A stretch of 64,000 bases of DNA, taken from the NCBI GenBank assembly GCA_021397845.1, contig CM038053.1:147520041-147584040 (forward strand), read 5' to 3'. Below, piece after piece: positions 45,541 to 58,319 of the stretch (its first letter is position 1; each line of letters starts with the position of its first letter). Made by a program: the position numbers and the translations under genes. Under the pieces are notes generated by a model. That model saw only the letters and a list, made by a program, of their open reading frames with translations, had not been told where the DNA came from and did not search any database. This DNA is from Areca catechu (taxonomy: Eukaryota; Streptophyta; Magnoliopsida; Arecales; Arecaceae).

Positions 45541-47779
45541 ATGTCTTCCAACCTGTCACTCTGGTCTCTTCTTGATAACGAGAAGCTCAAGGGTCCCAAC
45601 TTTGATAGCTAGTATTGAAGGCTCAAGATTGTCCTAGAGCATGAACGGATCTTGTATGTGATATCTGATCCGACACCTAAAACCTCTGCTTCCAATGCTC
45701 GAGATTCTGTTAGAGACACTTATCAAAAGTGGCTCTTTGATAGGACCACTATCCAATGCATTATGTTGGCAGTGATGAATGATGAGTTCAGTCGCAAATT
45801 CAAAGAAGCCAGGAGAAGGAAATCCTTCAAAGGTTAAAGGAGTCCTTCGGCACACCAGATGATGTTGAGACCCGATCGGGTATAAGAAGAGAAAGCAGCA
45901 GGATAGTGCTGGACAAGGTATTCATATGATAATACCTTGTAGTTTCTCTATCTACGATACTACTAATTGGGTATTGGATACAGGAAGTCCAATTCATATT
46001 TGCAATTCTTCATAGGGACTTCAAGTTAGTAGAAGTTTCGAAGACGGTGAGAGATTCTTGAACATGGAAAATGAAAGACAAGTTCCAGTCATGGCGTTAA
46101 GAGTTCTCAAATTAGTTTCTGAACTTGTACAATCATTTTGAATGAGTGTCATTATTGTTGACATCTTTCATCTTGAATGTCATTTCTATAGGCCAATTGG
46201 CCATCTATGGTAATGAACTATCAATAAAGAATGACATTTGCAAAATTATTTGGAATGGTTCTGTTGTGATGAATGGACATATGAACAATGGCATTTATCT
46301 ACTATTGTGACCTTTTAATGTAGTGAATATATCTAGAAAATGCCCTAGGATAGATAATATTAGCAATGCATTCCTATGGCATTGTAGGCTAGGTCATATT
46401 AGCAAGAACAGGATAAACAGGTTGAAAAGCGAGGGTCTCCTCGAGTTTAGTGAAAGTGGTTCACTACCAACCTGTGAGTCCTGTCTTTTTGGAAAGATGA
46501 CGAAATCACCTTTTACTGGAAAAGGTGAACGAGCCAAAGAGATTCTAAGTCTGGTACATATTGATGTATGCGGACCCATGAATATTTATGCCAGAGGTGG
46601 GTACAGTTATTTTATTACATTTATAATTGATTTTTTGAGGTATGGTTATGTCTTCTTAATGAGACATAAATCTGAATCGTTTGAAATGTTCAAACAATAT
46701 CATAATGAAGTAGAAAAACAAAATGGAAGGTATATCAAAACCCTTTCATCAGATCGAGGCGGTGAATATCTTTCCAATGAGTTTCTGACATATCTTGAGG
46801 AGAATGGGATTCTCTCTCAGTGGACATCTCCTGGGACACCTCGGTTAAATGGAGTGTTTGAAAGGAGAAATCAAACCCTGTTGGATATGGTTCAGTCCAT
46901 GATGGGCTTTACTTCTCTACCACTAACATTTGAGGATATGTTATGGAATCAGCATGTTATCTTTTGAATAGGGCTTCGAGTATGTCCATTAGCAAAACCC
47001 CATATAAGATATGGACTGGATGTAAGCCGACACTCTCATATGTTCGGGTCTGGGGTTGCCCGACTTATGTAAAACGTCTAGGAATGGATAAACTTGGACC
47101 TAGGTTGACCGGTGCCTATTTGTTGGGTATCCAAAAGAGTCTAAGGGATATTACTTCTACTTGGCTGAGGAACAAAAGCTGTTTGTTAGTCTTAAGGCTA
47201 TCTTTTTTGAAAAGGAGTTCCTTGGTGAAGGAACTGTAGTTGCTAAGATTAAACTTAGTGAAATTCAATAAGTAGAGAACCGATACACTTAAGGGACTAC
47301 AAAGAATTGGTTGTGATTAGTTCACACCTATAGCCCACACAAGAACCATTAAGAAGATCCAATTGGGTACCGAGTCAACTAGACAGATAATATGGTTTCT
47401 TGGTTTAGGATGGTGATCCCATTGAACTTGATGAGAATGATGAGGATTCGATGAGGATTCGATCTCCTATATGGATGCAATGCAGAGGTTCGACTCTAAG
47501 AAATGGCTAGGAGCCATGAAATCTGAAATGGAGTTCATGAAAATCAACAACGAATGGACATTAGTTGATCCACCTGAGGGGATAAAACTTATTGGGTGCA
47601 AATGGATTTTCAAAAGAAAAAGGGGTGCAGATGGGTAGGTAGAGACATATAAAGCCCATCTGGTTGCCAAAGGGTATCGTCAACATTATGGTATTGACTA
47701 TGACAAGACATTCTCTCTATGGCAATGCTCAAATCCATTCGGATCATGCTTGTTTTAGCAGCATACTTTGACTATGAAA
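45541..47779 (+). pseudogene. copia-3 gag-pol remnant
   Basis: It begins SSNLSLWSLLDNEKLKGPNF at 45541, the same family as copia-2 gag. After GTPDDVE (about 45870) the C-terminal half of gag and the zinc knuckle are deleted and the protease follows at once (NWVLDTGSPIHICNSS). Integrase is fairly open (46323-46967: WHCRLGHIS, CESCLFGKMT, SSDRGGEYLSN). RT begins (VDPPEGIKLIGCKWIFKRK near 47565) but stops at AAYFDYE (47779) where Chromo-4 starts, so YVDD and RNase H are absent. Confidence 0.85.
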
Positions 47780-49166
47780 TGGTGTGGACAGTAGAGGCAC
47801 CAGACTTAGGCAGAGGATTCTCAATCCTCTGTGGTTATCTAATTAGTCCTTTTCAGTATTTGAGTCCAGTTTGTAATAAGGGCTTAGCCCATTTGAGTCC
47901 CCACTTTGGCCCCTAAGTCCTGTTCTTTTTGGGCCTTTCATTATTCGAGTCCTATATTCAGAGTTTGATCAGTTTCAGGATATGGTCAGTCAAGTCAGCT
48001 TATAATAAGCTAGTCATATTATGAGTCTTGTAATCATCAAGTTGAGTCTAAGAAGACCCAAGCTTGTGAAGGACAAAACCTAGTGCGCCACCTCAGTAGC
48101 CGCATGGAGTCCCAGTCATACCCTGGATGGCGACGCCCTAGGTCTACTTGGAGGAACTTGAAGTCGGCCCATGCTTGAGGAGTTGATGTCCACATGCTAG
48201 CACATCCCTTCCACGCCCCAAGCACAAGAAGTCCACATGCCTATGGATATACTTCAAGCCCCGGATTCATGGACACCTGCTTAGGAATATTGTGGACCAC
48301 ATCTAGCCCAAGAATGAAGATTTTTGGCACCCCTCATGGTCTCCTCTTGGTCACCCAATACTTGCTTGAATTGGAGGAGTTTTGTATGGCATGAGAGAGC
48401 CTCCTTCCGTGTATTTAGCCCCACACTTTCGGAGAAAAAGTGGGCACCCCATATGTTTTTCATTTGCATTTGCTTGGGCCCTAAGTTTCATGACACTATA
48501 TAAAAGACCCCCCCTCATGTATTGAGAATCTTTTTATGAAATATATTGAGTTTTCTACCAACTTCAATGTGCTTGCTATGTGCTAGGGAAATCTGTGTGA
48601 ACCCCATCCTTCTTCAAGCTTCCTGCGCCCTACTTCCAAGCACCCATCAAAACCCTGGAGAGCTACCTTCTTCAACCTTGGCAACCAACCCCAAATCCCT
48701 TTCTTCCCCTCTTTCTTTCATCCATCTTCTTTGTTTCTATATCATTTTCTAACCCCTGATAGGTGATTTACAGGTCCCTCGGAGTCCAAGAATTCAAGAT
48801 TCTAGCAGGACAGCTTTCGGATCACTGGATTGGAACCTGCAGATCCGTAGGGTCTTCAGCTTGATCTTCCAGGCCGCATTCAGGAGCATAGAGCAAACTC
48901 TACAAGGATTCATCTTTGAATCCCTAACAGGTACACCCCCTCGACTCTCTAGTAACCATATTATAGGAGAGCTAGCCCAACCGGGGCTTCTTAGCCTCGG
49001 TGGTCCTCCTTTCTATCAGTTTTAGGGTCTACTTTGCATGCATCTACCTCTGAAATTTTTGTAGAATTCCTTTCTTTAGATCTTGGCTCTACTTTTTGAG
49101 ATATAATCTTCTAACTCAACACTTAATAACAAAAAATACTTTGCATGCATCTTTAGTCCTGCATCA
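47780..49166 (+). repeat. Chromo-4 5' LTR
   Basis: It starts TGGTGTGGACAGTAG and ends CCTGCATCA, like other Chromo LTRs, but the body differs from all of them. The TATA box is CTATATAAAAG at 48496. Short ORFs inside are not supported. Confidence 0.7.
48496..48506 (+). promoter_or_regulatory. TATA box of Chromo-4 LTR
   Basis: CTATATAAAAG followed by CCCCCC. Confidence 0.55.
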
Positions 49167-49168
49167 TT

Positions 49169-49181
49169 TGGTATCAGAGCC
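49169..49181 (+). other. Chromo-4 primer binding site
   Basis: TGGTATCAGAGCC, initiator-Met tRNA type, two bases after the LTR end. Confidence 0.85.
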
Positions 49182-49339
49182 TGTTTGGGCTTAGTTTCTC
49201 TTTGAATACTCAGATCGGGTGCTTCACCATGGCCATCCGGTCATAGGAGAAAAGTAGGGTTGCAAGACCCTCTCTTCCTATTTGAAATGATCTACTATGA
49301 CGTGTAAGGTTGCCACTGTGATTGACCCCTGAAGAGTGT

Positions 49340-50865
49340 TGCCCAGGTGGCTTCCCAAGAGGGGGGTGCATTGGGATTATGAAAACTTTTGCAAGTATGT
49401 GCTATTTGAAATTCTTTTAGTGTTGTGATAAAATATGCAATGCAGAAGCAAACAATTTAAATACAATCAAGGCAATCACAAACACAAGAGATTTAGAGTG
49501 GTTTGGAGCAACCCGCTTCTTTGTCCAATACCTAAGCACCACTTGGGATTTTCACTATATCCCCCAACTGGAATACAGTCGGATTGTTTTAACAGGCTTA
49601 CAATCCAAACCTATACACTTTGATTTTACCGAGATCACCAAAGAAAACTCTCACACTTGGTTTTAACATAGGCTAACCAAGAACCTAAATCCCTTTGGTT
49701 TTTAGAATCGGGCTCATAAAAGAAAACCCAATCTTGGTTTTATACCGAGATTGGCCCTCTCTTAAGACACAGTCCCTTGCTGTTTTTAGAGAGCAAAACA
49801 AGATATATCAAAATGTGAAGCAACTATACAACAAACCAACTGGTTTGAGTGTTGCCGATGAAGATCAAAGTGAAGCCTAGCCTTAAATGCTCTTTAATGC
49901 TCTTTAAGATGCTTCTTTACTTCTTCAAAGGTCGGATTCAATGATGAAGAACAGTTGGTGGAGCTTTGAATCCTTTCTTGAATGCTCTTGAAGTGAGTTG
50001 GTGATAGACTTGAAAACTTTTCAACTTCCAAAGAATAATCAATGAATAATCCCTCAAAATAATTATTTAAATCTTCATAAATACTCTCCTTTATAGTCTT
50101 CCATCAGAAATAGTCGTTGTAGGACCTAGGAAACCAAAATAGAGCCGTTGGAGGGTTTTTGGAGTTCAAAAATGACATTCTGCAACTAGTCATTAGACTG
50201 CATAAACCCGTCACTCGAGTCAGTGCGAGGTCCATGAGTCGGCTCGAAGTCTCAGACAAACAAAAAAAATTTCTGTGTAAGTCGGCTCTTCAAGGTTGAG
50301 TCGGCTCGAACTCTCAATCAGTACAATTTCAAATTTTTCTTGAGTCGACACTTCATGGTTGTGTCGGCTCAAAGTCACGGTCACCAACAAACCTAACTCT
50401 AGACAAGTTGGCTCTTCTGGACTTGAGTCGGCTCAAGGTCTCAGTCTTCAAAAACATTGGTTCTTCATTCAGTCGGCTCGAGATAGTGAAACTCTGAAAC
50501 TTTTGTGCCATGCTAGAATGGGAGTCGGCTTTTGATTCATGAGTCGGCTCTTACAAAATTCCTTTTAAAGCTTCAAACTTCTCCAAAGTTTTTCAAATCA
50601 AGATTCCAACAAGAACTAATCTACTCATTCTTATTTTTATAATTTTATAGCCCTTTTACAAGATTACATAGATAAAAAATTAGGGCTTTATAATTTGAAG
50701 TACATAAGAGTCTATACAATGTTGGAATACCTTTCAACCAATTAGAAAACCAACAAATGTAAAGATAAATATTCTCCTGCAAAACTTCTAGAGTAATTGA
50801 AAGAATTAGTAAAACATACATGCTCCAATGTTTTGTGATCATCAGACTTGTTCTAGGGGTCAACA
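49340..50865 (-). repeat. Sirevirus 3' LTR
   Basis: 1526 bp. It contains eight or more GAGTCGGCTCGA-like motifs (50215-50550) and a minus-strand TATA box CTATAAAGG at 50088-50096. It lacks the 171-bp duplication of the 5' LTR. Confidence 0.9.
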
Positions 50866-51428
50866 ATCTCTCCCTTTTTGATGAAGACAAATACTGGGCA
50901 TGAACAGGATTTAAAAACACTTTACAATTACTATGTATCATATTCACATGTATTAATGAATATTCAAAGTAGTGTGTATCAAACTAGACCAAGTATCAAA
51001 TTGTTAAACTGAAGAGTATCAACACAATGTATCATTTATATCATCCATGCACTAAGTATCAAAACTTCACGATATTAGCTTGTATTTGATGTAAGTTTAA
51101 TAAAAGCTTAACAAAAGCTCCCCCTTACTTTTATAACAATATTTTCCTTATATTTCCAAAAACTCAACTCATTTTTTTGTGTTTATCTCCTCCTTTTTCA
51201 TATTTGTCCAAGCTCAAATTTTCATTCACACTTTTCTCTCCTTTCTCCCACTTTTTGTCATCAACACAAAGGTATATAATAGGGAGAATATTCATTCACA
51301 AAATAAATTATTCACAACATGTATCAAATGGAACATAAAATATATATATATAAAGTGTTAATACAAGGGTGATACAATACAAAAGTGCCACAGCACATCA
51401 AAAGTAGTATCATAAACAAACGAAAATG
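50866..51428 (-). other. Sirevirus 3' non-coding region with polypurine tracts
   Basis: On the minus strand, AAAAAGGGAGAGA (50867-50879) abuts the LTR and TAAGGGGGAGC (51117-51127) lies 250 bp upstream. The remainder is rich in GATAC-containing short repeats. No ORF is supported. Confidence 0.7.
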
Positions 51429-53053
51429 CTAAACATAAAGTTCTAAAAATCCAAATGATGGACTAGGGTCATCATCACTAGGCTCGTCCTCACTAGAAGA
51501 AGAACCAACCTCTAAAATACCAGGAGCAAGTTTGAATTTAGCGAACCTAGACCTAAGGTCCCTAAGTCTGGTCCTAATAGGGGTTGTAGTCTTAGAGGTT
51601 TAAGGTTTAGCCTTAGTCGGAGGCTCAGAAGAAATCATAATAGGTGTAGGCCATGCAGATGGAGGATCAACAGATAAAGCAAGGGTGCTAGTAGTCGATA
51701 AAATCTCTATCGCCGGAGTATCTCCAACATCAGTACTCAGATCCTCAGTACCAATGCCAAGCTCAACAGTAGTAGCTGTAGGAATATCATTAGAGTGTAC
51801 TACCTCTCCCTGTCTACAATCTATATCAATGTCAGGTCCTGTTGAAGAAGGAGGAGGTGAAGAATGACTGGCTATTCTGATCTGCTGAAGAATAGATAGA
51901 ATCTCATGAAAACCATCATGCATCTCAGTCTGAAGTGCCAGTATCCTGGCATCTATCTTTGATCTACCTTTCTGAAGACTAGAGATCTTGTCCAGTATCA
52001 GCTGCAGTCTGTCATTATCACCTGAACCAATAGCAGTAGATCCTTTGATAGGTGATCGAGGTGTAGAAGGAGCTGGCTCAGAAGGTCCAGCCTCATCAGC
52101 ATATGGCTTAGCCTCAGCATCCTATCCCTATCCTGTTTGATCATCATCTCCTGAATCCTCATCTGAACATGTCACTGGAAGTCCTGAACTCTTCCTGATC
52201 CAGTGACTATCTACTTTTAGGAATCCCATCCTGGTCAAAGATTTAACATTGTATTTGTCTGTATGTAATAATGGCCTACTATCCTCACCAGACAAATCAA
52301 CTTAAGCATCCTGAAAAAGTAAAGTAAAAACCATGCCATATGGAAGACATGCTCGTGCCCTACGAGCAGCTTCCCTCATCTGGGATATCATAATAAAAGG
52401 TAAGTTGAGGGCCTCCCCCTCAACCAACCATCTCATAAAAGCTAGGTCCCTCTCGCTCACCCAGTCAAATCTCCTAGTCCGGGGTAGAAAATATGACTGA
52501 TGATATTATGTATCAACCTCATCTCCAATGAAAGTTGGTTGGCCCTGATATGTACCACACTAGTCACATTAATCCTTTCAAGAATGATCCTTAATGTCTT
52601 TTATTTTTCTTTTAGTGCCAAATAGCTCTCTCCCACTTTAGGTATTTGAAAAATATCAGATAATTTTTGCTCACTTACTTCAATGTGCTTCCCTTTCACA
52701 ACTGATTCTATATGAAATGCACCAAGTGACATGTTTTCAAAGAACTATCTAACTAGATTAGGAAAAGTGGGTAGATTTAGCATGCAAAACTCTTTCCATC
52801 CTTGTACTATAAGCCAATCACCAATTTTTAGATTTTCTTGTTCTAAAAAAGTGAAATCAATGCAATGGCCTGAGGTTACTTGCCTATTACCCATCAAAAT
52901 TACTTGACTTGGAGCTTCTGGTCCCTCTTCTTGCTCTTCTTATGGCTCCTCTATGGGATTTGAGGTGTCAAGCCTCCTCTTGGTCCTTCTCTCCTTTGCC
53001 ACGGATTGCATAACCCTTCTTGGCTTCTTCATTATGGCTTTCTTAGGTGCCAT
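51429..53053 (-). pseudogene. Sirevirus downstream ORF (plant transposon protein-like)
   Basis: It starts MAPKKAIMKKPRRV at 53053, in the position of an env-like ORF after pol, and ends at 51429. The frame shifts several times. Recognisable blocks match the ORF at 957-2365: an N-terminal FTFLEQENLKIGDW region, PRTRRFDWVSERDLAFM, a LPYGMVFTLLF block, a Ser/Pro-rich middle (51600-51923 open) and the tail TRLRDLRSRF...EVGSSSS. About 540 codons. Function unknown; it has no signal peptide that I can see, which argues against an envelope role. Confidence 0.75.
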
Positions 53054-53397
53054 TTAGGTTGGATTAGGGTTTAGGAAGGGTTTAGAGGAGTTCTAAGGGT
53101 TTTTCTTAGGTTAGGAGTAGCAAATGGTTAAGGCAAAATAGGAAGGGCAGAAAGAATTTGTAATTTGAAATCTATGATGCCCTATATAAAAGGTGTCGAC
53201 CCGACACTCGAGTCGGCTCGACAGAACAGCAGGGTGCTTGAGTCGGCTTGAGCACAAATCTAGGTTAAAGCTTGAAAAATAGCAAAATAAAATTCTAAGG
53301 GTTTCTTAGAACTAGAGAAGGTAGTCATAAGCTCTCAAAAGAATTTTGAAATATCTAGATAATTTTTTCTTATTTTTGAAAAATTAGGTCAAAACAT
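53054..53397 (-). other. Spacer between pol and downstream ORF
   Basis: No ORF is supported. It contains two GAGTCGGCTCGA motifs (about 53203-53252). Confidence 0.5.
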
Positions 53398-56300
53398 TCA
53401 ATATGGGTCACAAAGACCTAACCCGCCTCTAATCTTTTCAAATCTATCTTGACTAAGAGGTTTGGTGAAAATATCAGCAAGTTGATCTTCTGTAGGAACA
53501 AATTCTAATTCTATAACATTATTCAAAACATGATCTCGAATGATATGAAGTCTAATTTCTATATGCTTAGTTCTAGAATGCTGAATTGGATTTCTAGATA
53601 AATTAATAGCACTAGTGTTATCACATTTAATAGGAATTTTAAATTGGATAACACCATAATCTTCTAGCTGTTGCTTGATCCACAACACTTGTGCATAACA
53701 GCTCCCCGCAGCCACATACTCTGCTTTAGCAGTAGATAGTGCTATAGAGTTCTGTTTATGACAGTGCCATGAAATCAAGTTGACACTTAGAAATCGACAA
53801 GTGCCACTTGTACTTTTTCTATCAATTTTACAACCTCCATAATCAGCATCAGAATAACTAAATAACTTTAAAGATGAATGCTTAGAATACCATAATCCTA
53901 AATTGCATGTGCCTTTAAGATATTTAATGATTCTTTTAACAGCAATAATGTGTGACTTTTTTAGATTTGTTTGAAAATGTGCACACATACAAACACTAAA
54001 TAAAATATTAGGTTTACTGGCAGTTAAATAAAGTAACGAAACGATCATACCTTTATATAATTTTTGATCAACATTTGTACCATTTTCATCTTTATCAATT
54101 CTGCATGCAGGATTCATGGGTGTTCCAATTTTTTTACTTGATTCCATGCCATACTTTTTGATAATCTCTTTAATATATTTGGCCTGGTTGATCAGAATAC
54201 CTTCCTTTGATTTTTTGATTTGAATCCCAAGGAAGTAGCTTAGCTCATCCATCAAACTTATTTCGAATTCACCCTATATTAACTTAGTAAAGTCTTGATA
54301 CAAAGATTCATTAGTAGATCTAAATATTATATCATCAACATAAATTTGAATAACTAAAATATCATTGTCTTTTCTTTGAATAAATAGGGTAGTATCAACA
54401 CTACCTCTCATAAAATCATTTTCAATTAAAAACTTACTTAATCTGTCATACTAAGCTCTAGGTGCCTGTTTAAGACCATATAAAGCTTTATTCAATTTGA
54501 AAACAAGATTTGAAAATGTGTGATCGATAAAACCAGGTGGTTGTTCGACAAAACTTCTTCAGATAGAAAACCATTTAGAAATGCACTCTTTACGTCCATT
54601 TGAAATAATTTAAAGTTCATAAAACATGCATAATCCAAGAGTAATCTAATAGCTTCTAGCCTAGCTACTGGTGCATAGGTCTTATCAAAATCTATTCCCT
54701 CTTCTTGATTGTAACCTTGAGCTACCAGTCTAGCCTTATTCCTAATTACATTACCTTGCTCATCTAGTTTGTTTCTATAAACCCATATAGTGCCTATAAC
54801 AGGGTAGTCATTAGGTCTTTCTACAAGTGTCCAAATATTTTTTCTCCTAAATTGGCTTAACTCATCATGTATAGCAACATCCAATTAGGGTCAGTTTCAA
54901 CTTCTTCTATAGTGTGTGGTTCTACATGAGATACAAAAGTAATCAAATCATGTGCATCCCTATGTGCAGCTCTTGTTCTAACACCTTGAGATGGATCTCC
55001 TATAACAAGTTCTTTAGGATGTGAGTGTTCATACCTCTATTCTTTAGGTATATCATCATGATTTTTGCTTATCACTTCTTCATGTTGTTCACTTGTTTTT
55101 TTGTCTTTGAAAGTCAAATCCTTCAGTCTATGTTCAAGTGCACCTGCATCATGATTAGCATAATCTTCTTTTCTAGAAGATGTAATGTCAGATTCATTGA
55201 AAACCAGATATACTAATTCTTTCACAATCAAAGTTCTTTTATTAAAAACTCAATAGGCTTTACTGTTTGAAGAATAACCAAGAAAAATAGCCTCATCAAA
55301 TTTTGCATCAAACTTACCAAGATTGTCTTCACCATTATTAAGAAAAAAATATTTACAGCCAAAAACATGAAAGTATTTGATATTAGGCTTTCTATTATTC
55401 CATAGTTCATAGGGGGTTTTTCTAATAATAGATCTAATTAAAACTCTGTTCAAAATATAGCAGGCGATATTTACAGCTTCTGCCCAAAAGTATTTTGGAA
55501 GATTTCCTTCACAAAGCATTGTTCTGGACATTTCTTCCAAAGTTCGAATCTTTCTTTCTACAACACCATTTTGATGTGGTGTTTTAAGAGCTGAGAAGTT
55601 GTGATCAATACCATACTTTGTTTAAAAGTGATCAAAATGTTGATTTTCAAATTCCGTACCAAGATCACTATGAATAAAAATAACAGAAAGATTTTTCAAG
55701 TTTGAAACTCTTTTATAAAACTTTTTGAATACTTTAAAAGTCTCATCTTTATGTGCAATAAATAAAATCAAATGTACTTGAAAAATCATCTACAATCACA
55801 AAGCCATACTTTATACCACCTAGGCTTGTTGTCCTAGTAGATCCAAATAGGTCCATGTAAAGTAGCTCTAAAGGTCTAGTAGTAGAAATAATATTTTTGG
55901 ATTTAAAACTTTCCATCACTTGCTTTCCTAATTGACATGCATCACAGACATAATCAAAATTTACTTTGAATTTTGGCAAACCTTTAACCAAATCTTTTGA
56001 AATAAGTTTTGCAATGGTATCCATACTAGCATGTCCAAGTCACCTATGTCATAGTAAACTTGATTCCTTGCTCTTGTCATTCATTGATATAAGACTTGTA
56101 TTGCTTGACATAGCCAGATCATTAAGATCACTACATAAATATTACGTAGTCTATATCCAATGAACTTTGTGCTAGAGTCAAGTGGATCAACTACTACACA
56201 CATTGAAGACTTAAAGAAAACTTTAAAACCAATATCATAAAGTTGACCGATACTCAAAAGACTATGCTTTAATTTTTCTAGTAACACATTCTTTATAAAT

Positions 56301-56480
56301 GTAGAAGGAGTAATTTTTATTTTACCAATATCGATTATCCTTCCTTTACGATTATCACCAAAGGTTACCATTACACCATCCTTCTACTCTAGGGTGAAGA
56401 ATTGATCAATATCACCTGTCATGTATCTTGAACAGCCGCTATCAAGGTACCATATTTTCTTTATATTCGTGGCTACAAGA
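53398..56480 (-). pseudogene. pol: Sirevirus pol: protease, integrase, RT, RNase H
   Basis: Domains run from high to low coordinates. Protease: WYLDSGCSRYMTGDI (about 56450). Integrase: CDACQLGKQ, LLYMDLFGSTRTTSLGG, then AVNIACYILNRV and FGCKYFF (55250-56024). RT: IWTLVERPNDYPVIGTIWVY, ARLVAQGYNQEEGIDFD and DVKSAFLNGFLSEEV (54492-54884), then IQIYVDDIIF near 54340. RNase H: LKLFSYSDADYGGCKIDRKS, AEYVAAGSCYAQVLWIKQQL and EDQLADIFTKPLSQDRF, ending at 53398. Stops and frameshifts separate most blocks; the 285-aa RNase H part is open. Confidence 0.92.
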
Positions 56481-56496
56481 CATCCCTACAAAATAA

Positions 56497-58272
56497 TCAG
56501 GTAATAGATTTAGGTACCCAAGCTTTCTTGGGTCCTTGCAAGTTAGTAGGATTGGTTCCTTTTGGAATCCAAATTTTCTTGATTTTTTTCTTGCCATTAT
56601 ATTTCAAATGACACTCAAATGCTTTATGACCAACATTATTACAAGCATAGCAGATAATTTTTGGCTTTGAATAAAAAGTATATGATGATGCAAATTTAGG
56701 TCTATATTGTTTTGATGTACTGAACTTAGGAGTATATGATGTGGATGCAGAAAATTTATTTGAATTTGAACCTTTATAACCAATTCCAAACTTGTTATTT
56801 GTATCTCTTTGATCTTTCAAAATTAGTTCAAGTTTGTTAGAGCTTAAGGTTAACATTTCAACCAATGGTTTAAGCTTTTGCACTTCCTTTTTCAAATCCG
56901 TATTTTCATTTTGCAAAGTTTTATTTTTCTCAAGAAGTTCTTCCTTTTCAAATTGAGTAGTTTTAAGTCTTTCACAAATCAAACTTAACTCTCTTTGTAA
57001 AATCTTATTTCTTTCACAAGTTTCATTTTTATCTTTTTTGACCATATCACAATTATTTTTTAAATTCTTCATTTTCAAATTGGCATTTTTGTATTCTACT
57101 AATAATTCACAAAAAGCATTATGAAGCTCATCATAAGTAAATTCTAAATTAGGTTAAGAAGTAGTTACCTCATCCTCCAAACCCATAAGACAGATATGAA
57201 CAGTTTTTGTTATATCTTCATCTTCTTCTATTGATATAGATTCGTTACTATCACTCCATGCTGCAAGCATTGCCTTTTTTTTCTTTCTTTTAATCATCTT
57301 TTTCTTGGCTTTTAGACAGTCAGGATGTATGTGTCTCGGTTTCTTGCACTGATAGCAGATTGGAATTTGATCATTGTCCTTGTCTTTTTCGTTGTCTTTG
57401 TCTTTTTCTTTTCCATATTCTCCTCTTCTAAATTGCTTTCTCCATCTGTTTGTTCTTCTTCTGCCCATAAACCTTTTAAATTTTCTCATTACCAAGGCTA
57501 TCTCATCATGTTCAAGATCATCATCATCAGATGTATCTAAATCTTCATCTTTGTCCTCTTTAATAGCCTTAAATGCTATAGCCTTCTTCCTTTTTGAATC
57601 TTTATCAGTTCTTTATTGCATGGCTAACTCATGAGTGAATAATGATCCTAGCAGCTTATCCAATGGTAGGGTGTTCAAGTCCTTTGCCTCTTGAATTGCT
57701 GTTACTTTAGCTTCCCATTTATCTGGCAAGGATTTCAAAACCTTTTAGACTAGATCAGTATTAGTATAAGTCCTACCAAGACTTTCAAGACCATTGATAA
57801 TATCAGTAAAATGTGTATACATAGCAGATATAGTTTCATTAGGATCCATTTTGAATAATTCATAATTGTGCACAAGAAGATTGATTTTTGATGTTTTAAC
57901 TTGTGATGTGCCCTTGTGTGTGATCTCAAGTTTATCCCAAATTTTTTTAGTAGAATTGCAAGTGGAAATTCTATTAAACTCATTTGGGTCAAAAGCATAA
58001 TAAAGTACATTCATAGCTTTGGCATTTAGCTCAGCCAATTTCATATCATTCTCGTCCCATTCTTCTTCCGGTTTGAGAACCTCAATATCATTAATTCTAA
58101 TAATGGGTGTTTGAGATGCTTTTAAAATTATTTTCCATAAATAAAAGTCTATTTCTTGAATGTAGATTTTCATCCTAGCTTTCCAATATGTATAATTGGT
58201 TCCAGTAAAAAGTGGAGGACGATTTGTGGATTGGCCTTCGGCCAAAGAAGTACTTATGGAATGTGCCATCAA
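56497..58272 (-). pseudogene. gag: Sirevirus gag with two zinc knuckles and coiled coil
   Basis: The N-terminal 175 aa (57745-58272) include RPPLFTGTNYTYWKARMKIY, the UBN2-type copia gag start, and WDKLEITHKGTSQVK. Then come CYQCKKPRHIHPDC (57154-57495), a long coiled coil (about 56800-57078, ERNKILQRELSLICERLKTT) and a second knuckle CYACNNVGHKAFEC. Stops and frameshifts lie between the three parts. A long gag with an extended coiled coil is typical of Sireviruses. Confidence 0.85.
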
Positions 58273-58300
58273 TCTTTACTCTAAGTAATTTTCAAAGACT

Positions 58301-58314
58301 CCACTCCGATACCA
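58301..58314 (-). other. Sirevirus primer binding site
   Basis: On the minus strand: TGGTATCGGAGTGG, initiator-Met type with two changes, six bases after the 5' LTR. Confidence 0.85.
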
Positions 58315-58319
58315 CTTAT

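Noticed and set aside
3840..49181. TGGTATCAGAGC sites as tRNA gene fragments
   Set aside because: They are short and always directly follow LTR ends, as primer binding sites do; no tRNA cloverleaf is present.
51429..53053. Retroviral-type envelope gene
   Set aside because: The position after pol fits, but no signal peptide, transmembrane anchor or envelope motif is visible; the blocks match the other post-pol ORF instead.
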